Made by a program: the position numbers and the translations under genes. A model generated the notes under the pieces. The model had not been told where the DNA came from. It made no database searches and was given only the letters and a program-made list of their open reading frames with translations. Below are positions 1-11,575 of a DNA stretch of 64,000 nt, piece by piece (the first letter of the stretch is position 1; the number at the start of each line of letters is the position of its first letter). The stretch is from the NCBI GenBank assembly GCA_019155185.1, contig CM032797.1, forward strand, positions 1,467,890 to 1,531,889. Direction: 5' to 3'. The DNA comes from Beaufortia kweichowensis (lineage: Eukaryota > Chordata > Actinopteri > Cypriniformes > Gastromyzontidae).

Positions 1-635
1 AGTAAAAGTGGCAACTTAAACAAGTTATAAAAAGTTATCTGTGGGGAATAAAACTTAAAATAAACACTCTGGGGACATCAGAGACTTATTTTACATCTTG
101 TGAAAAGAGGAATAATAGGTCACCTTTCAATACTGCAATAATACTGTATACTGTGATAAAACCTAAATGTATTATTCGCAGCACAAAAAGTTGATATTGT
201 CAAATGCCTAATGTAAAGTGGAATGAGTTATTCACCTAGTTCATCTGAGGACATTGGTTTAAAAATAAACAATCCATTTCTCTCTGATACCCTTTGACAG
301 CACAGCGTTTGGCTGTCATCTTACTGCTATCACAATCCTGTTGTGAGTTAAACAAGCCACTCGTTCCTCTGTTCTAGTCTGTTGCACTATGGGGGGTAAG
401 TATTTCTGCTCCTCTAAACGACAGAGGGTGGAACCAACAAAGTATTGGCCCTCTTTACTTTCCAGAGAACAATTCAATAAATGCTTTCATTAAAAAATAT
501 ACCATAACCGTATACATGTCAAAAGTCCAAGGGAAAACGAATTCCCAAGCCCCCAGTGTACCCCGTAATTATTTTGAGCACTGAAGTTGTTTGGGTTTAT
601 TTTATTCTTAAGAGGTTTTTTATGATGTTGTATTT
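1..635. other. No gene recognised
   Basis: This AT-rich stretch shows no open frame or RNA gene that I recognise on either strand. If polr2d continues leftward, this would be part of its intron 2, because exons 3 and 4 were not found anywhere left of 3824. That assignment is inference. Confidence 0.4.
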
Positions 636-639
636 ATGT

Positions 640-670
640 TGATATCTATCTATATCTATATCTATATCTA

Positions 671-701
<31 letters not shown>

Positions 702-1180
702 ATCTATCTATACCTATATATATCTATATCTATACCTATATATATCTATATCTATACCTATATATCTATATCTATATCTATCTATCTATCTATATCTATA
801 TCTATACCTATATATCTATATCTATACCTATCTATCTATATCTATATCTATATCTATATCTATACCTATATATCTATATCTATCTATCTATATATATATA
901 TATATCTATCTATCTATCTATCTATATCTATCTATACCTATATATATCTATATCTATACCTATATATATCTATATCTATACCTATATATCTATATCTATA
1001 TCTATCTATCTATATCTATATCTATATCTATACCTATATCTATATCTATACCTATCTATCTATATCTATATCTATATCTATACCTATATATCTATATCTA
1101 TCTATCTATATCTATATCTGTATCTATATCTATCTATCTATATCTATCTATCTATCGAGAGATCTATATATCGATAGATC
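640..1180. repeat. TATC/TATA compound microsatellite
   Basis: About 540 bp of imperfect TATC, TATA and TACC repeats. The long Ile/Tyr/Ser-only frame across it is a repeat artefact. It abuts the 3' region of an L2 element at the same internal position at which a CA/TA microsatellite occurs in the L2 copy near 24.3 kb. Confidence 0.95.
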
Positions 1181-1182
1181 GA

Positions 1183-1432
1183 TGGAGAAAAAAACCTTGG
1201 GAGAACCCAGGCTCACTTGGAGTGTCATTTCTCCTCTGACGCGTCACAGCTGCAGTCAATAGTTTGATAAAAATTATTTGATTTAAAGTCGTGTACTAAA
1301 TTTACCAAAGTTTGAAACCATGTAGGTCTGAGTTTTGAGTTAATCTGGATTATTAGTTGTGATTTACGATGATGAAATTTCTTTTGCTGTGATTTTGGAT
1401 GGCTCAAAAGTTTGCAATATGAATTTACCGCA
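1183..1432 (-). mobile_element. L2-type LINE, 3' region fragment
   Basis: The reverse complement matches the 3' untranslated part of the L2 element at about 24140-24320. The shared string covers the block around the ACGCGTCA core and the preceding sequence containing AACTCAAAACTCAG. It is a 5'-truncated fragment in opposite orientation to the 20-24 kb copy. No coding sequence remains. From here to about 2030 I see no gene. Confidence 0.8.
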
Positions 1433-2035
1433 TGGTTTTGCTAAATAAATATGCTACAGACTGTTGCTGTGTTATGTAGCATAGCCTGTATTTTTGCATT
1501 TTAAACGACAAGGACGACTGTTTTGAAACAAATGTATCCATTTATTTATTGATATAACGCAGTAGGGCAATGCAGGCAGCAACAACAAAAACGCAAGGTA
1601 GGCAATGGCTTATTTCTTTTATGTAACTAGCCTGATTAAGCTTAATATATATTGTCAAACAAAAAATAAATAAAACCTAATTGTTTAGTGCAAAGTTTTG
1701 GAACCTCAATACAAATGACAATGAAACACAGCAGAGTTGTGCAGCTGTGCAAAACAAATAGGTTCTGGACGTTATGTTGACAGGGTGTTTTTGGTCATTT
1801 TATTAGAATATCTGAGCATACATTTTTTAAATTAAATTTAAGTTTTTTTTTTCAAGCGGACACGTTGTCTTATAAGTTGATTTTTGCAGGATTGCTGTAT
1901 ACACCAGAGAGAAATTAGGGAATTAGCCTACTCTTATATGTTTTTAAAAGTCATGAGATATTGAAGCTAGAGAAATGTTTCTAATGAAAAACATAAGGAA
2001 TGTAGCACGGCGCGATTAAAATAACAACATAGCTG

Positions 2036-3000
2036 GGACCAGTTGCATAAACATAGCCATTATCTTAAGACTTTGTCTAAGAATTAGTCAGACTAGCTGA
2101 AGTCAGTGAAGATAGACTGTTGCATAAAATAAGTTCATGGTTGTCTTTAGTAAGACAGTCTAAATCACACTACTTCGTAGAAAAAGTAAGACACTGAACA
2201 ACTTAAAACAAAATGTCCGACAGTGGGCACTCATCACAGTTTTCCTTTGCTGAAAATATTTGCATTTTAGAGAAATACAATGCTGCCAAATCAATTAAAA
2301 TGAACAAATTAAGTGATTACAATGCAAATAATAAAAAACTGAAGGCTTGCACTACATTAACTGAGGAAATGTAATAGTGTAAATCGGTCAGTCTCACGTA
2401 GCTTGAAAGATGTACAGAAAAGAAGCATAAAATAATACAGTTTCTCCAGCATTTCTTTTCAGAAAAGACTTCCAGTTTTTTTTAATGGTCCTTGACAAAT
2501 ATTATTATTAGTATTATTGCTGTTCATAAAACCAAACATTCATATTTGCTATAGCACACGTTCTACTTTTCGACCGTGAAAACAGTACATTCTATATAGT
2601 ATGTGAGAGCGCAGTATGAATACAGCTGCGAACTAACGCGTTGTTAAATCAGCGCCATTTAATCACAAACATATCTTTTTTGGTACTTACACTTCAAAAG
2701 AGAAGATCACCTTACAAGTTTCTGTTTTTTATTAACGTTTAAAATATCGCGGCTCGTCAGCTCCCGTTGCATCATGGTATAGAACAGTGTCCATCCAATG
2801 CACACTTTTTCCATGGGAACATAAATCATAACAGAAAGTTAGCCAGGGGGCCAGCAGTCTACCTTTATCAGCTTAAATTAGATCAATCTAAGATTTTATG
2901 CAACCAATTTAAAAAGTAAGTACCAGTCTTAAAGAAAAGATTCAGATGACTAACTCATAAGACTAGTCTAAAACAGTTTTATGTAACCAGCCCCTGGTAT
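2036..3000 (+). mobile_element. Harbinger-like DNA transposon relic with Myb/SANT-like fragment
   Basis: The two ends are imperfect inverted repeats: GGGACCAGTTGCATAAA at about 2036 and its complement, ending in TTTATGTAACCAGCCCC, at about 2995. Several internal blocks are also mirrored. From 2213 a plus-strand frame begins MSDSGHSSQFSFAEN and continues with a region resembling the Myb/SANT-like accessory protein of Harbinger elements, ending in a broken VNRSVS-LKDVQK-like segment. Stops and frame changes show it is dead. The HARBI1-type nuclease was not seen. Family assignment is inferred from the inverted ends and the Myb-like frame; the 3-bp target duplication was not resolved. Confidence 0.55.
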
Positions 3001-3002
3001 CA

Positions 3003-3823
3003 TGGTGCCTTTGCATGCCATCACAAACTTTATAAAGTCAGACTTGTGATTATTAGCATGACAAATATGCGTGGTCTACATCGAAGGGCTTATATGTGCA
3101 ATATTTAACTACCACATTTCTATTGACAATCATTATGGTAACACTTAAAGGCAGCAATGTAAACGGGCAGAGACAATGGCAACTTGAGCAACATTAGCCT
3201 TCCAACATGCTAAGAAGCTCATTCAGATTTGGAATTTGCAATTTGGATTTTGGAAAACAAAACATAACGTGTGAGACTTACTTCCTCTGTAGCTGAAGTT
3301 CGCAAATGAAGCTTTGGTTTTGACCCTTCTTTCAACATCAAAAAAATCACGCGTTGAACTGTCCCATGTTTGTAAAGCAGTCCAACGTGAAATGATTGGC
3401 ACAAACATATAACACTTTATTGTTTTTTTTAGGAGTATTTCCTTCGTAAACAAATTGTAGTCACTGTGTCTCTGGAGGAGGCAGAGCCCCCCGGGCAGAG
3501 ATCGTCACCATCGGGCAGGATTTTTCAAAGCTGACGTGACAAGCAGAGGAAATCCTGACCAGCGTTTTTAGACAGACTGATTTTGGGGGATTACAAAGAG
3601 AGGGTGGATTTTTATCATTATAGGCTCGTTGTGTTCACACACTGCGGCATAAATCTAAACTTATGCCACGTGACCTTCTTCCATTGCCAATCCATGAATC
3701 AAAGGTTGTAGCTGGGGGAGTTTCCAAGACTTGGTTGTTGTGACACAGAATGACCACTTTGGAATGAGCAAGCCCTTTGGACAAATGCATCAGTTAAGCA
3801 CACATGTAAAACTTAGTGTATAC
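3003..3823. other. Probable polr2d intron 2 sequence, no gene recognised
   Basis: No polr2d exon 3 or 4 could be found here on the minus strand. Short open frames on the minus strand between 3219 and 3453 resemble nothing I know and overlap each other, so they are not called. A purine- and CpG-bearing patch near 3470-3560 stands out in composition but has no recognised function. Confidence 0.4.
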
Positions 3824-6800
3824 CTGCGCACGCTAGCAATGGTCTCCCTGTTTTTAAAGCGGCTGAATCTGGCAGTATAGTTTAGGGTCTTCATGAAGAC
3901 CTCAGACAGCTCCTGCTCATCCTCTGCACTTTCATTCTGCTGTTTTCGATGCTCCAGCAACATGTGAACTTCTGAGTTCAGCAAGGTCTCTGCATTCTCA
4001 AACTCTGTAATAAAGAAAGCATTGATCAAAATCTTATATTGTTATTTGTACTGTGATTTGTGCGAGGGACATGACTAACTTAATATAAGAATCAAGCAGT
4101 CAAATCCTTAAGGGTGGGTTCAGATTTTACATCTTTTAAATGCTCAAATTTGTATTTTATATGTAGATGCACTGGTGTCGCAGTGCCAGCACTTTTCAGA
4201 ATGCCATGCGCACTAGGTCATGTGACAAAAAACAATCAATCCGCTAAAAATGTCAATTTATTGTAATTGTAATTTAATCAAAAATAGCATTATCTTATAC
4301 ATTATATTTTACATCACTATAGTAATACCACAATAGTCAATGTCCAAAATATAAATACAAAATCTAGTCAAACTCAGAAACATATAATGTGTCTAATTGT
4401 TGTCAAATTTAAATGAGAAATAAAACATAATAACAACATTCTTACCAAATGTGTAATGGAATAGATCTATTATATCAAATTATCGTTAGTAGAGTTTCTT
4501 TTATTTAAGAAACTTTGTGTCTGTGTGCTTAAATAGGAATCACGAGAACGAGAACCAATACAATGCCATTGTGCATTTCAAAGGGAGGTAACACTTTGAA
4601 TTTGGCAAAGCACCGAAGTCAGGCACCTTAAAAGATGTTTCAAATCATATTAACATAATATAAATATAATTGTGTGAGATTTAAATGAGAGCAAGGAGCT
4701 CTGAAAGCACGAGCGCTGTCCATGATCACGCACACACAAAGTTACTGACTGTCTGACAGCTTTCAGCTCACACATGACAGTTCATGTGTTGTGTAACCAT
4801 CATCTGCAAATTATTCTTATTAACCTCATTAGCTAATATTATTGGTTTAAACAATTGTTTTTTATATATTTATAAAAGTTATATTTTATATTTCGGCCTG
4901 CCAGTTTGTCAGTGAATTTTAAACTAATGGTTGCATTCAGAGTATAGAGCTGTGTGTGTGTATGCATGTGTTTGTAAGTGCACCGTAGCACCTGCAGCCT
5001 ATGCTGTTTTATTAGTCATTGTCAGACAGTAGGTTTGATAACTAAAGAAAACATAGTTATCAAACAGAAATATTCAGAAAACATTAACAAAGCCAACCTT
5101 AACAGAAGCTTTTCAAAGGCACTTAAAATATAACAAAAACTTAAACGAATCAAGGAAACTGGATAGGGCAGCTGCTGAATTTATAAGCATGGATCAAATT
5201 GCTGTATAGAAAATATTTCATGTATACAGAGATCCCCAAAATATACATTGAACACAGGGGAGATTTTGAAGGAAGCCTTTGAAGAGAAATACAGGAAGAT
5301 TGGAAATTGGACATCTCTAGAATGGCAGGCATCACAACGGACAATGCATCCAATAACAAAAAGGCATTCAAAGATCATTACAAATGGATTCCATGTTTTG
5401 GTCACAATTTACACCTAGCAGAAGATCACCAAAGCTCTCACGCCAGCCCACCATAAAACAGACAGACCTCTCACTTCTAGAACATAAACTAGGAGGCAGT
5501 ATTGGCCTAATGGTAAAGAGTCTGACTTGTGACTCGAAGGTCGTCGGTTCAGCACATTGAGGAAGGCACCAAACACCCAATTGCTCACCAGGCGCTGCAG
5601 TGATAATTGCCCACTGCTCCGGGTCTGTGTGTGTATAACAACTTGAGTGTGTGTGTGCTCACTACTCACTGGATGGGTTAAATGCAGAGGTCACATTTGA
5701 TGTATGGGTCACCATACATTGACAAAAAAGTTAGTCACACAATACACGATGAACCCACCGCTGAAATTCAACATATAATATGGTCGAAAGGTTTTTGGAG
5801 CAGCAGCAATTGGTATGTGCAGTGCTGGCAAAGGACAGAAAGAAATGACAACTGATGACCAAAGATACGTACATTACAATTTCAGAAACTTTAAAGGAAG
5901 TCCTGGGACCAAGGAGTCCATTAACAGATACACTCAGTGGCGACAAACACACAACGCTCTCATCTGTCTTACCACTGATGTGAAAGATATTGAAGATAGT
6001 GATTCTGTACTTGCTAGGGAAATTAAATGTTTAATCAAACGAAATCTCAGGCAGCATTATGATGATGAGGAATTAAAGCTACTTTTAAACACTTCCGCTT
6101 ACCTGGACCCTAGGTTTAAAGATAGCTTTGTTATAAGGCTGAGGTGAAACAAAGCCTTCTCGATCAAATACAGGATGATGATGATGATGGAGATGGAGCC
6201 CATTTGCCAGAAGGAGCAGAGGCTTTAAGCCAAGACAGGTCATCTAAAAAGTCTAAGACTGATTAAAACATCTCCTTTCTAGTATCCAGGGAGAGAACTC
6301 ATGAGAGCAGCACCTCTGCTATCGGAGTTTGCCAGAAAGTATCTTTGCATTATTGCTTCAGAGAGAGTATTCAGTACTTCAAGGATGATTGTCAGTCCAA
6401 AGCGTTCAAGAATGACCCAAGATAACATAGATACGTATGTTTTCCTTTCCAGAAATCTTGAACTGGTCAAGAAAAAGTTCAAGAAGCAATGAAAAGCGAC
6501 ATAAATGGTAGCACATCGGCCATACTAGTGTTCTGTCCTGTTTCTGGACACCAATACAGTTTGTTACAAATTTCATACAGTTCCTTGACTTCCCAGGTGC
6601 TTTTCTTATGTTAAGGCTATATACTAGCTCTTAAATTAATAGTTGGAGCCTAGCCAGTGGTTTTCATTCTAAGCTATATGTGTTTACCTATATGAACACG
6701 TAAAATAGCCTAAGTAATGCAATTGTAAAGTTGTGCCTTAAGAAGGTTGACTGCTTTGACCTTTTTTGTAATGCTCAACTGTATCATTTTATTTATTATT

Positions 6801-7294
6801 AGTTTTTTGTAATTTTAAAAGGTTTAAATAAAGGAGTTAATGTTTAAGTATTATTGTTTTTTTATCGACTTGGTATCATACTACTTTGGTATTTGTATCC
6901 ACTACTAGATTTTTGGTATCGTGACATCACTAGTGCAAAATTAATTATGTTACAGTCACACCAGTAACATATTTTTTATTAAAAACGTTATTATAAGTAC
7001 AAAGTGATAACACACACAAAAAAGCAAACATGAAAACATAACATTTTCGGTATTTTACTTAGACCAGCATTGACCTAAGGCGTGTATTTTGATATTGTTT
7101 TTTTTTTTTAGCAATAATGTAAATCTTTATGCAAACGCGTAAATCGTTATCTGTATTATGACCAATTATACCAGCTTCGGGGAATGTGGTGTGATATAAC
7201 ACATGCGATGATAGATTTTGTCACCTTTAGGAAACATAAGTTGAGACGCGTCTTCCTCCGTATCACCCACCAGTGCTGCTCCTGCAGACGCCAT
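3824..7294 (-). CDS. polr2d: RNA polymerase II subunit RPB4 (polr2d), exons 1-2, 3' part not in window
   Basis: RPB4 pairs with RPB7 to form the stalk of nuclear RNA polymerase II. Coding exon 1 is 7294-7225: it starts MASAGAALVGDTEEDAS and ends at a GT donor after PK. Exon 2 is 4004-3824 (AG acceptor, GT donor) and carries AETLLNSEVHMLLEHRKQQN and the following ELSEVFMKTLNYTARFSRFK, nearly identical to vertebrate POLR2D as I know it. Exon 1 contributes one base and exon 2 two bases to the joining Glu codon, so the phases fit. The 83 residues seen are a little over half of the usual 142. Exons 3-4, encoding the rest of the RPB4 fold, were not found and should lie left of the window. Intron 1 carries a hAT relic and a SINE. 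The gene is divergent from the zinc-finger gene at 9279. Confidence 0.93.
4010..5145. other. polr2d intron 1, AT-rich, no gene
   Basis: No coding or RNA gene is seen. This is intronic sequence between polr2d exon 2 and the hAT relic. The left terminal inverted repeat of that relic could not be found here. Confidence 0.6.
5150..6936 (+). mobile_element. Degraded hAT transposon (ZBED-type transposase relic)
   Basis: Three blocks of a ZBED-like hAT transposase remain on the plus strand. The first (5290-5420) contains the RNase H-like fold string TTDNASNNKKAF followed by the CFGHNLHLA motif. The second (5745-6160) contains a NSTYNMVERFLEQQQ-like stretch, with stops and frame changes. The third is a short open frame at 6301-6492 with the hAT C-terminal dimerisation region (ERVFSTSRMI then NIDTYVFLSRNL). 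The string GGTATCGTGACATCACTA ending near 6932 looks like the right terminal inverted repeat; the left one was not found. A SINE interrupts the coding region. In-frame stops make it non-functional. It lies antisense within polr2d intron 1. Confidence 0.85.
5491..5730 (+). mobile_element. tRNA-derived SINE (V-SINE/HAmo-like)
   Basis: The head looks tRNA-derived, with an A-box-like TGGCCTAATGG at 5503-5513 and a B-box-like GGTTCAGCAC at 5546-5555, the two internal promoter elements of RNA polymerase III. The body contains the block ending in GATGGGTTAAATGCAGAGGT and a final GGGTCACCATAC, which I associate with common cyprinid/teleost SINEs. It splits the hAT transposase relic, so it inserted after that element. 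The exact family name is from memory and needs a repeat-library match. Confidence 0.75.
6937..7224. other. polr2d intron 1, exon-1-proximal part
   Basis: AT-rich intronic sequence without a recognised feature. It directly follows the donor of polr2d exon 1 on the minus strand. Confidence 0.5.
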
Positions 7295-7496
7295 GACACA
7301 AGCTGGAATGAAATAAACCTAATAAAGATAACTAACGTTGTTCAGTATTTCTGCATCACACACAAACGCGAGTCCCCTTTCTTCCTTTATGGCAGTAGGT
7401 GAAAAGCTTCTGGCGCATTTCCGCCATCTACTGGCACGGAGTGTAACCAGTATGCGTGCTTGACTTTACGCGGTGCTGGGAAATGAGTGCGCAAGA

Positions 7497-7690
7497 CTAT
7501 AGACATAATATAATACCTAGACGCGACATTGTCAACGTTACCATAACTCTCATAACTGGACTGGAGAAAAATCCCTGTTTCGAGCGATGCTTGTGGCTGT
7601 GCAAGACGCCGCACAATTTAAAAGGCGACATTGACCGCTTCTGTCCCTTGCTGCGATACGTCAACGCGCCCGCCATATTGGCTAGGGCAT
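7497..7690 (-). promoter_or_regulatory. polr2d-side arm of an inverted promoter-like duplication
   Basis: Read on the minus strand, a block of about 95 bp at 7622-7528 matches the plus-strand block 8708-8803 at roughly 85-90% by eye. Both contain the core TTTTTCTCCAGTCCAG and share an end with GTCGCGTCTAG. The arm is CpG-containing and lies about 220 bp upstream of the polr2d start codon. A CRE/YY1-like string (TACGTCAACGCGCCCGCCAT) occurs at its outer edge, near 7658-7677. A promoter role is inferred from position and motifs. Confidence 0.5.
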
Positions 7691-8407
7691 GAGTCCCCTT
7701 GAATCAAGTGCAACTAAACGGTAGAGCTGCGAATTTTCAAGATTAAAAATAAAATGTTTCTATTAAACAATAAAACAATCTCCAGTTACGTAAAATCGCG
7801 ATAGTACGACAAGATAGTTACAAAAATATTTATTTAATAAGGAACTGCGAGAGCTGCACACGTCATGTATATTTTGGGCTTTTTAACTTTTGGGTTAAGA
7901 ATTGTGGAGGCACCCCTAATGTAATATAATTAATTTCACAAAAAAATAAATAAAGTCTTCTAACCGAGGAAAATGCTTTTCTGTCATTAATCTCACCGTT
8001 TTTGTTTTCCTTGGGCTTTAGGTCAGAACATACCTTGTTCTCTTTGAAATACTGAGAAAAATGGTATTTTAAATCCTTTCTGTATTTTTTCACAGAATTA
8101 AAGTGTTACAGTTATTTACAGATGTATATACTTCAAAAACAGACAATAACTGATGGATCCTCTCTGGTACAACGAAAGTGCATTAAATATATTTGTAATA
8201 TAGTATAAATATGAAATAGCAAATAATATGTACAGAAGTATAACTTTATGAATAACTATGGACAACAGTCAAAAAAGTAAATAATAAATCAATCAATTGC
8301 AGAACATTCAATAACAATAAAATAAATACTGTTAATAGTGATAATATATAATAGATAATATAATATCATAATAGATTGATAATAGTAATATGTATATTGC
8401 ATATATG

Positions 8408-8442
<35 letters not shown>

Positions 8443-8707
8443 ATTAGAACGAGTAGGTTGGCATACTCGATTACGGTATTCGGTTACTCGCAATTTATTT
8501 TATAATAGAAAATATGACAAAAGCTGAAACTAGTTCTAAAAGAATATAAAAACTTTCTGAAGTCTGGACTCACAGCTAAATAGCGCTATCGCTAGCAATT
8601 AATAAGCTGACTCCTACTGGTAGAGTGTGAACAAAATGTTTTAATGACCAAATACAAACAAAAATAACTTTTTAGTCTTACATGTGAAAGGTAATTTCCC
8701 GAAAACT
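7691..8707. other. Spacer between inverted arms, with an (AAT)n microsatellite at about 8410-8441
   Basis: About 1 kb of AT-rich DNA between the two mirrored arms. It holds a pure AAT-type microsatellite. No gene or intact transposase was recognised, so the mirrored pair could be the long ends of a non-autonomous element or an inverted duplication with a spacer. Confidence 0.5.
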
Positions 8708-8885
8708 GTTTTAAATTTTGCGGCGGCTTGCACAGCCCCAAGCAGCACACGAAACAGGCATTTTTCTCCAGTCCAGTAATGAGAGTTATGGAAACGTTGA
8801 CCTGACTAAGATGGCGGCGGCGTTGACGTACGATCCAGAGGCCAATGTCGCGTCTAGTTATTGTATACATATCTATGTTTGTACA
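8708..8885 (+). promoter_or_regulatory. Zinc-finger-gene-side arm with YY1/CRE-like core
   Basis: This is the plus-strand partner of the arm at 7497-7690. At about 8808-8831 it contains AAGATGGCGGC, the consensus YY1 site of many TATA-less promoters, followed by TTGACGTA, a CRE-like site. In the left arm this segment is missing from the equivalent place. The first coding exon of the zinc-finger gene begins about 400 bp downstream, and further CpG-rich sequence follows at 8950-9000. Promoter function is inferred. Confidence 0.55.
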
Positions 8886-9278
8886 TGTCTATGCCGGTGT
8901 TGTCCAACGGACTTTTATTTTGCTTTACTGAATGACGACTGTCTTTCTGTGACGTTATAGGACGGCGCCGCAGCTTCTCGGACGAGGTTTGCGTATTTGA
9001 GCGCTTCAGCGTTTAGGTTTAAAACTGTACCCAATTTTCAAATCCTCTGTGTGGTGTTTTTAAACTCTATTTATGTTGTATATGAGAAATGAATAAAGAA
9101 CGGTCAATAAAACTATTACTCATAATCTTCGCGAAACATGAATGTTCTAAAGTAAAGACAAACCACACCCGACTAACACACAGGTGCATATTGTATTGAC
9201 GTCTTATTCTTTTAAAGAATTCCTGTCTTAAGCAACAAACTCTGGGTGTAACAACATCGGTAACAATCTTCTGTAAAG

Positions 9279-10908
9279 ATGGAAATGGAAGATTCAGAAC
9301 CATGCAGTCAGAAAAATGAAAGTACTGATGAAGAAGAAAGAGGTTGGTGTCTATTTTTGATTGTTCAAAACATTTCAAAACCTATAGACAGTTCTCTATA
9401 TTCTCTTCATATATCACAGGGGTGTGATACAGGAATATAAAACAGGTAATCTTAAGTATGTAGAATTCACTCTGGAGAAAAAAAAAAATATTGCATCTTA
9501 AGCTATTTGCCTGCACATAGTGGACACAGTCAATCTTTAGCATCAAGAATCACTTAAAAGCCCTTAGCTTGAAACTGGTTCATGAGCATTTTTCGGCTTT
9601 TTTTGTCAAACATTTGTAATGTAAAAGGATGTCTTTCTGCTGCTACTCTGAATTATGCTATTATATTAATATCATATTTTTGGCATTGGTCTTTGACAGT
9701 GTAATATGTTTATTTTAGAGATGATGGACATAAAAGAGGAAAGTCAACATCTGAATGTAGTAGAGCAGTATCAGGAATCTCAGGATTTCACAAGCATCCA
9801 AATGCACACAAGCGGAAAAGAGTCTTCTAGTTCCTCAGAGAATGAAGATAATTCTTCCCAAGAAACAACTAATAGAGCAGAAGCTAACAGTTCTTTCATC
9901 TGTTCCCAGTGTGGAAAGACTTTTACACGTAAGGGACACCTTAAGATTCATATGGTTACTCACACTGGTCACAAGCCTTACACATGCCCTCAGTGTGGAA
10001 AAAGTTTCACATGTAAAGGAAGCCTTAAGGATCACTATAAAATTCACTCTGGAGAAAAGCCGTTTACATGTCCTCAATGTGAATTGAGTTTTGCGCGTCA
10101 AGAAGACCTTAAGAGGCACATAAGGATTCACACTGGTGAAAGGCCTTTCGTCTGCCCCCAGTGTGAAAAGAGTTTCACATGTTCAGGAGACTTAAAAAGG
10201 CATTTAAGAACTCACACTGGAGAGAAGCCGTTTACATGCCCTCAGTGTGGAAAGAGCTTCACACAAAAAGAGGGACTTAAGGAACATTCAAAAATTCACA
10301 CTGGAGAAAAGCTTTTTGCATGTTTGTTGTGTGGAAAGAGTTTCACACATCAAAGAAGCCTGAAAAGGCATATGAAAATACATTCTGGTGAGAAATTGCA
10401 CGAATGTTCTGAGTGTGGAAGGAGATTTGCTGAGGCAGGCAATCTTAAAAATCATCAGCTCTCTCACTCAGGCGAAAGACCCTTTAGCTGTGATCAGTGC
10501 GATAAAAAATTTTTCTTGGCCGTACACTTGAAGACACACATGAGGATTCATGATGATGAGAGGCGTTACGTGTGTTCCTTTTGTGGAAAGAGTTTTTTAT
10601 GGCTACATGGTTTTAAAGACCATCTAAAAACACACATTGGTGAGAAGTCGTATGTATGCTTGGAGTGTGGAAGTACATTTGCTAGAGCTGCTGAATTAAA
10701 GGTGCACCAAAGAATACATACTGGAGAAAAACCCTACAAGTGTTCACAATGTGAAAAGAGTTTCACTCAGTCAGGAGCCCTAAAAGTACATGAGAGAGTG
10801 CATACTGGAGAGAAGCCATACCTCTGCCCTTCATGTGGAAAGACTTTCAGCCGATATGGTAACTTAGGCAAACACTTAAAGAAGGCTTGTCCAAAGCTGT
10901 CACAGTAA
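9279..10908 (+). CDS. C2H2 zinc-finger protein, 12 fingers, fish FiNZ-like N-terminus
   Basis: Predicted nuclear DNA-binding protein of 417 residues in two coding exons, 9279-9342 and 9719-10908. The donor is AG|GTTGGT, the acceptor TTTTAG, and the phases (1+2) chain to Glu. The acidic N-terminus (MEMEDSEP, then MMDIKEESQHLNVVEQYQES) resembles the short FiNZ-type leader of the very large zinc-finger families of cypriniform fish; this match is from memory. Twelve tandem fingers follow, 11 of them C2H2. Linkers are mostly HTGEKP-type, with degenerate linkers before fingers 9 and 10. The last finger ends HLKKAC, i.e. C2HC. FiNZ-type genes are thought to silence young transposons. No specific target can be named. 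The frame is intact with no stop, so the gene is probably functional. Confidence 0.88.
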
Positions 10909-10929
10909 ACTGTTTTCACTTACTACACA

Positions 10930-11575
10930 GACTTAAGGGCTTTTCACACTGGGCGCGATAAAGTGGCGCGAATGTGAGACGCAATGACACTCAAGATTAA
11001 AAACAATAGATCCCTGTGAAGCCCTTCACACTTTGGGCGATGATTCATGTGAAAGCGATGTGTTTTATTTTGACCTGTGTGTCAATTTCTTTTCCCATCG
11101 CCCTGTGATGAAACGCGCCAGTCAACTAGCCGCAGTTGTTGCACAAAAGAGCTACACGGTGGCACTGAAGTGCAGACTGTTTCAAAACCAGTTTACACAG
11201 CGTAGAGAAAGATGAGTGTTAGAGCATTAGAGAAAGAGCAGCAAAATGCACCAAAGCAGCTTTTATTCAAAAGACACGAGCGCTTTACATGATTAGCAGA
11301 TTGAATTGAGGCTTTTATATTCATATTTAACTGCACTATCGCGGACGTTCATCATCAAAGTTTATTATTAATGATGAGTAGCGCCACCTAGTGTGCAAAT
11401 GTAAATTATCACAGGGCAACTCACCGTTTCGTGTCCAGTGTGAAGGACAGGCTCTCTGGCAATTTGCATCGCTGTATCGCATCGCTTTATCACATCGCGT
11501 TCAATTTGAAAAAGCCTTTAGACAGAATTTTTTAGACAGAAGTTTTAAATATAGTAATTTAGAAAAGAAACTTAG
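10930..11575. mobile_element. Possible MITE with GGGCTTTTCACACT-like end
   Basis: The left end (GGGCTTTTCACACTGGGCGC, about 10936) and the right end (complement of AAGGCTTTTTCAAATTGAAC, about 11515) are roughly inverted, with GCGATAAAG-like strings mirrored near both. TTAA-like bases lie just outside the left end, as in piggyBac-type elements. No transposase remains. The small open frames inside have no recognisable product. Confidence 0.35.

Noticed and set aside
636..1262. Open frame of 208 codons of Ile/Tyr/Ser/Leu
   Set aside because: Translation of a TATC microsatellite; no protein-like composition.
3219..3453. Two minus-strand frames in the polr2d region
   Set aside because: They do not match the missing part of RPB4 and have no known motif.
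5488..5560. Possible tRNA gene
   Set aside because: A and B boxes are present, but no cloverleaf forms and the downstream body is that of a SINE.
7184..7402. Plus-strand open frame of 72 codons
   Set aside because: Antisense shadow of polr2d exon 1; the minus strand has the start, donor and family match.
7387..7692. Open frames in the mirrored arms (similar protein at 8718-8960)
   Set aside because: The protein similarity between the two places follows from the inverted DNA repeat, and the reading is not conserved beyond it.
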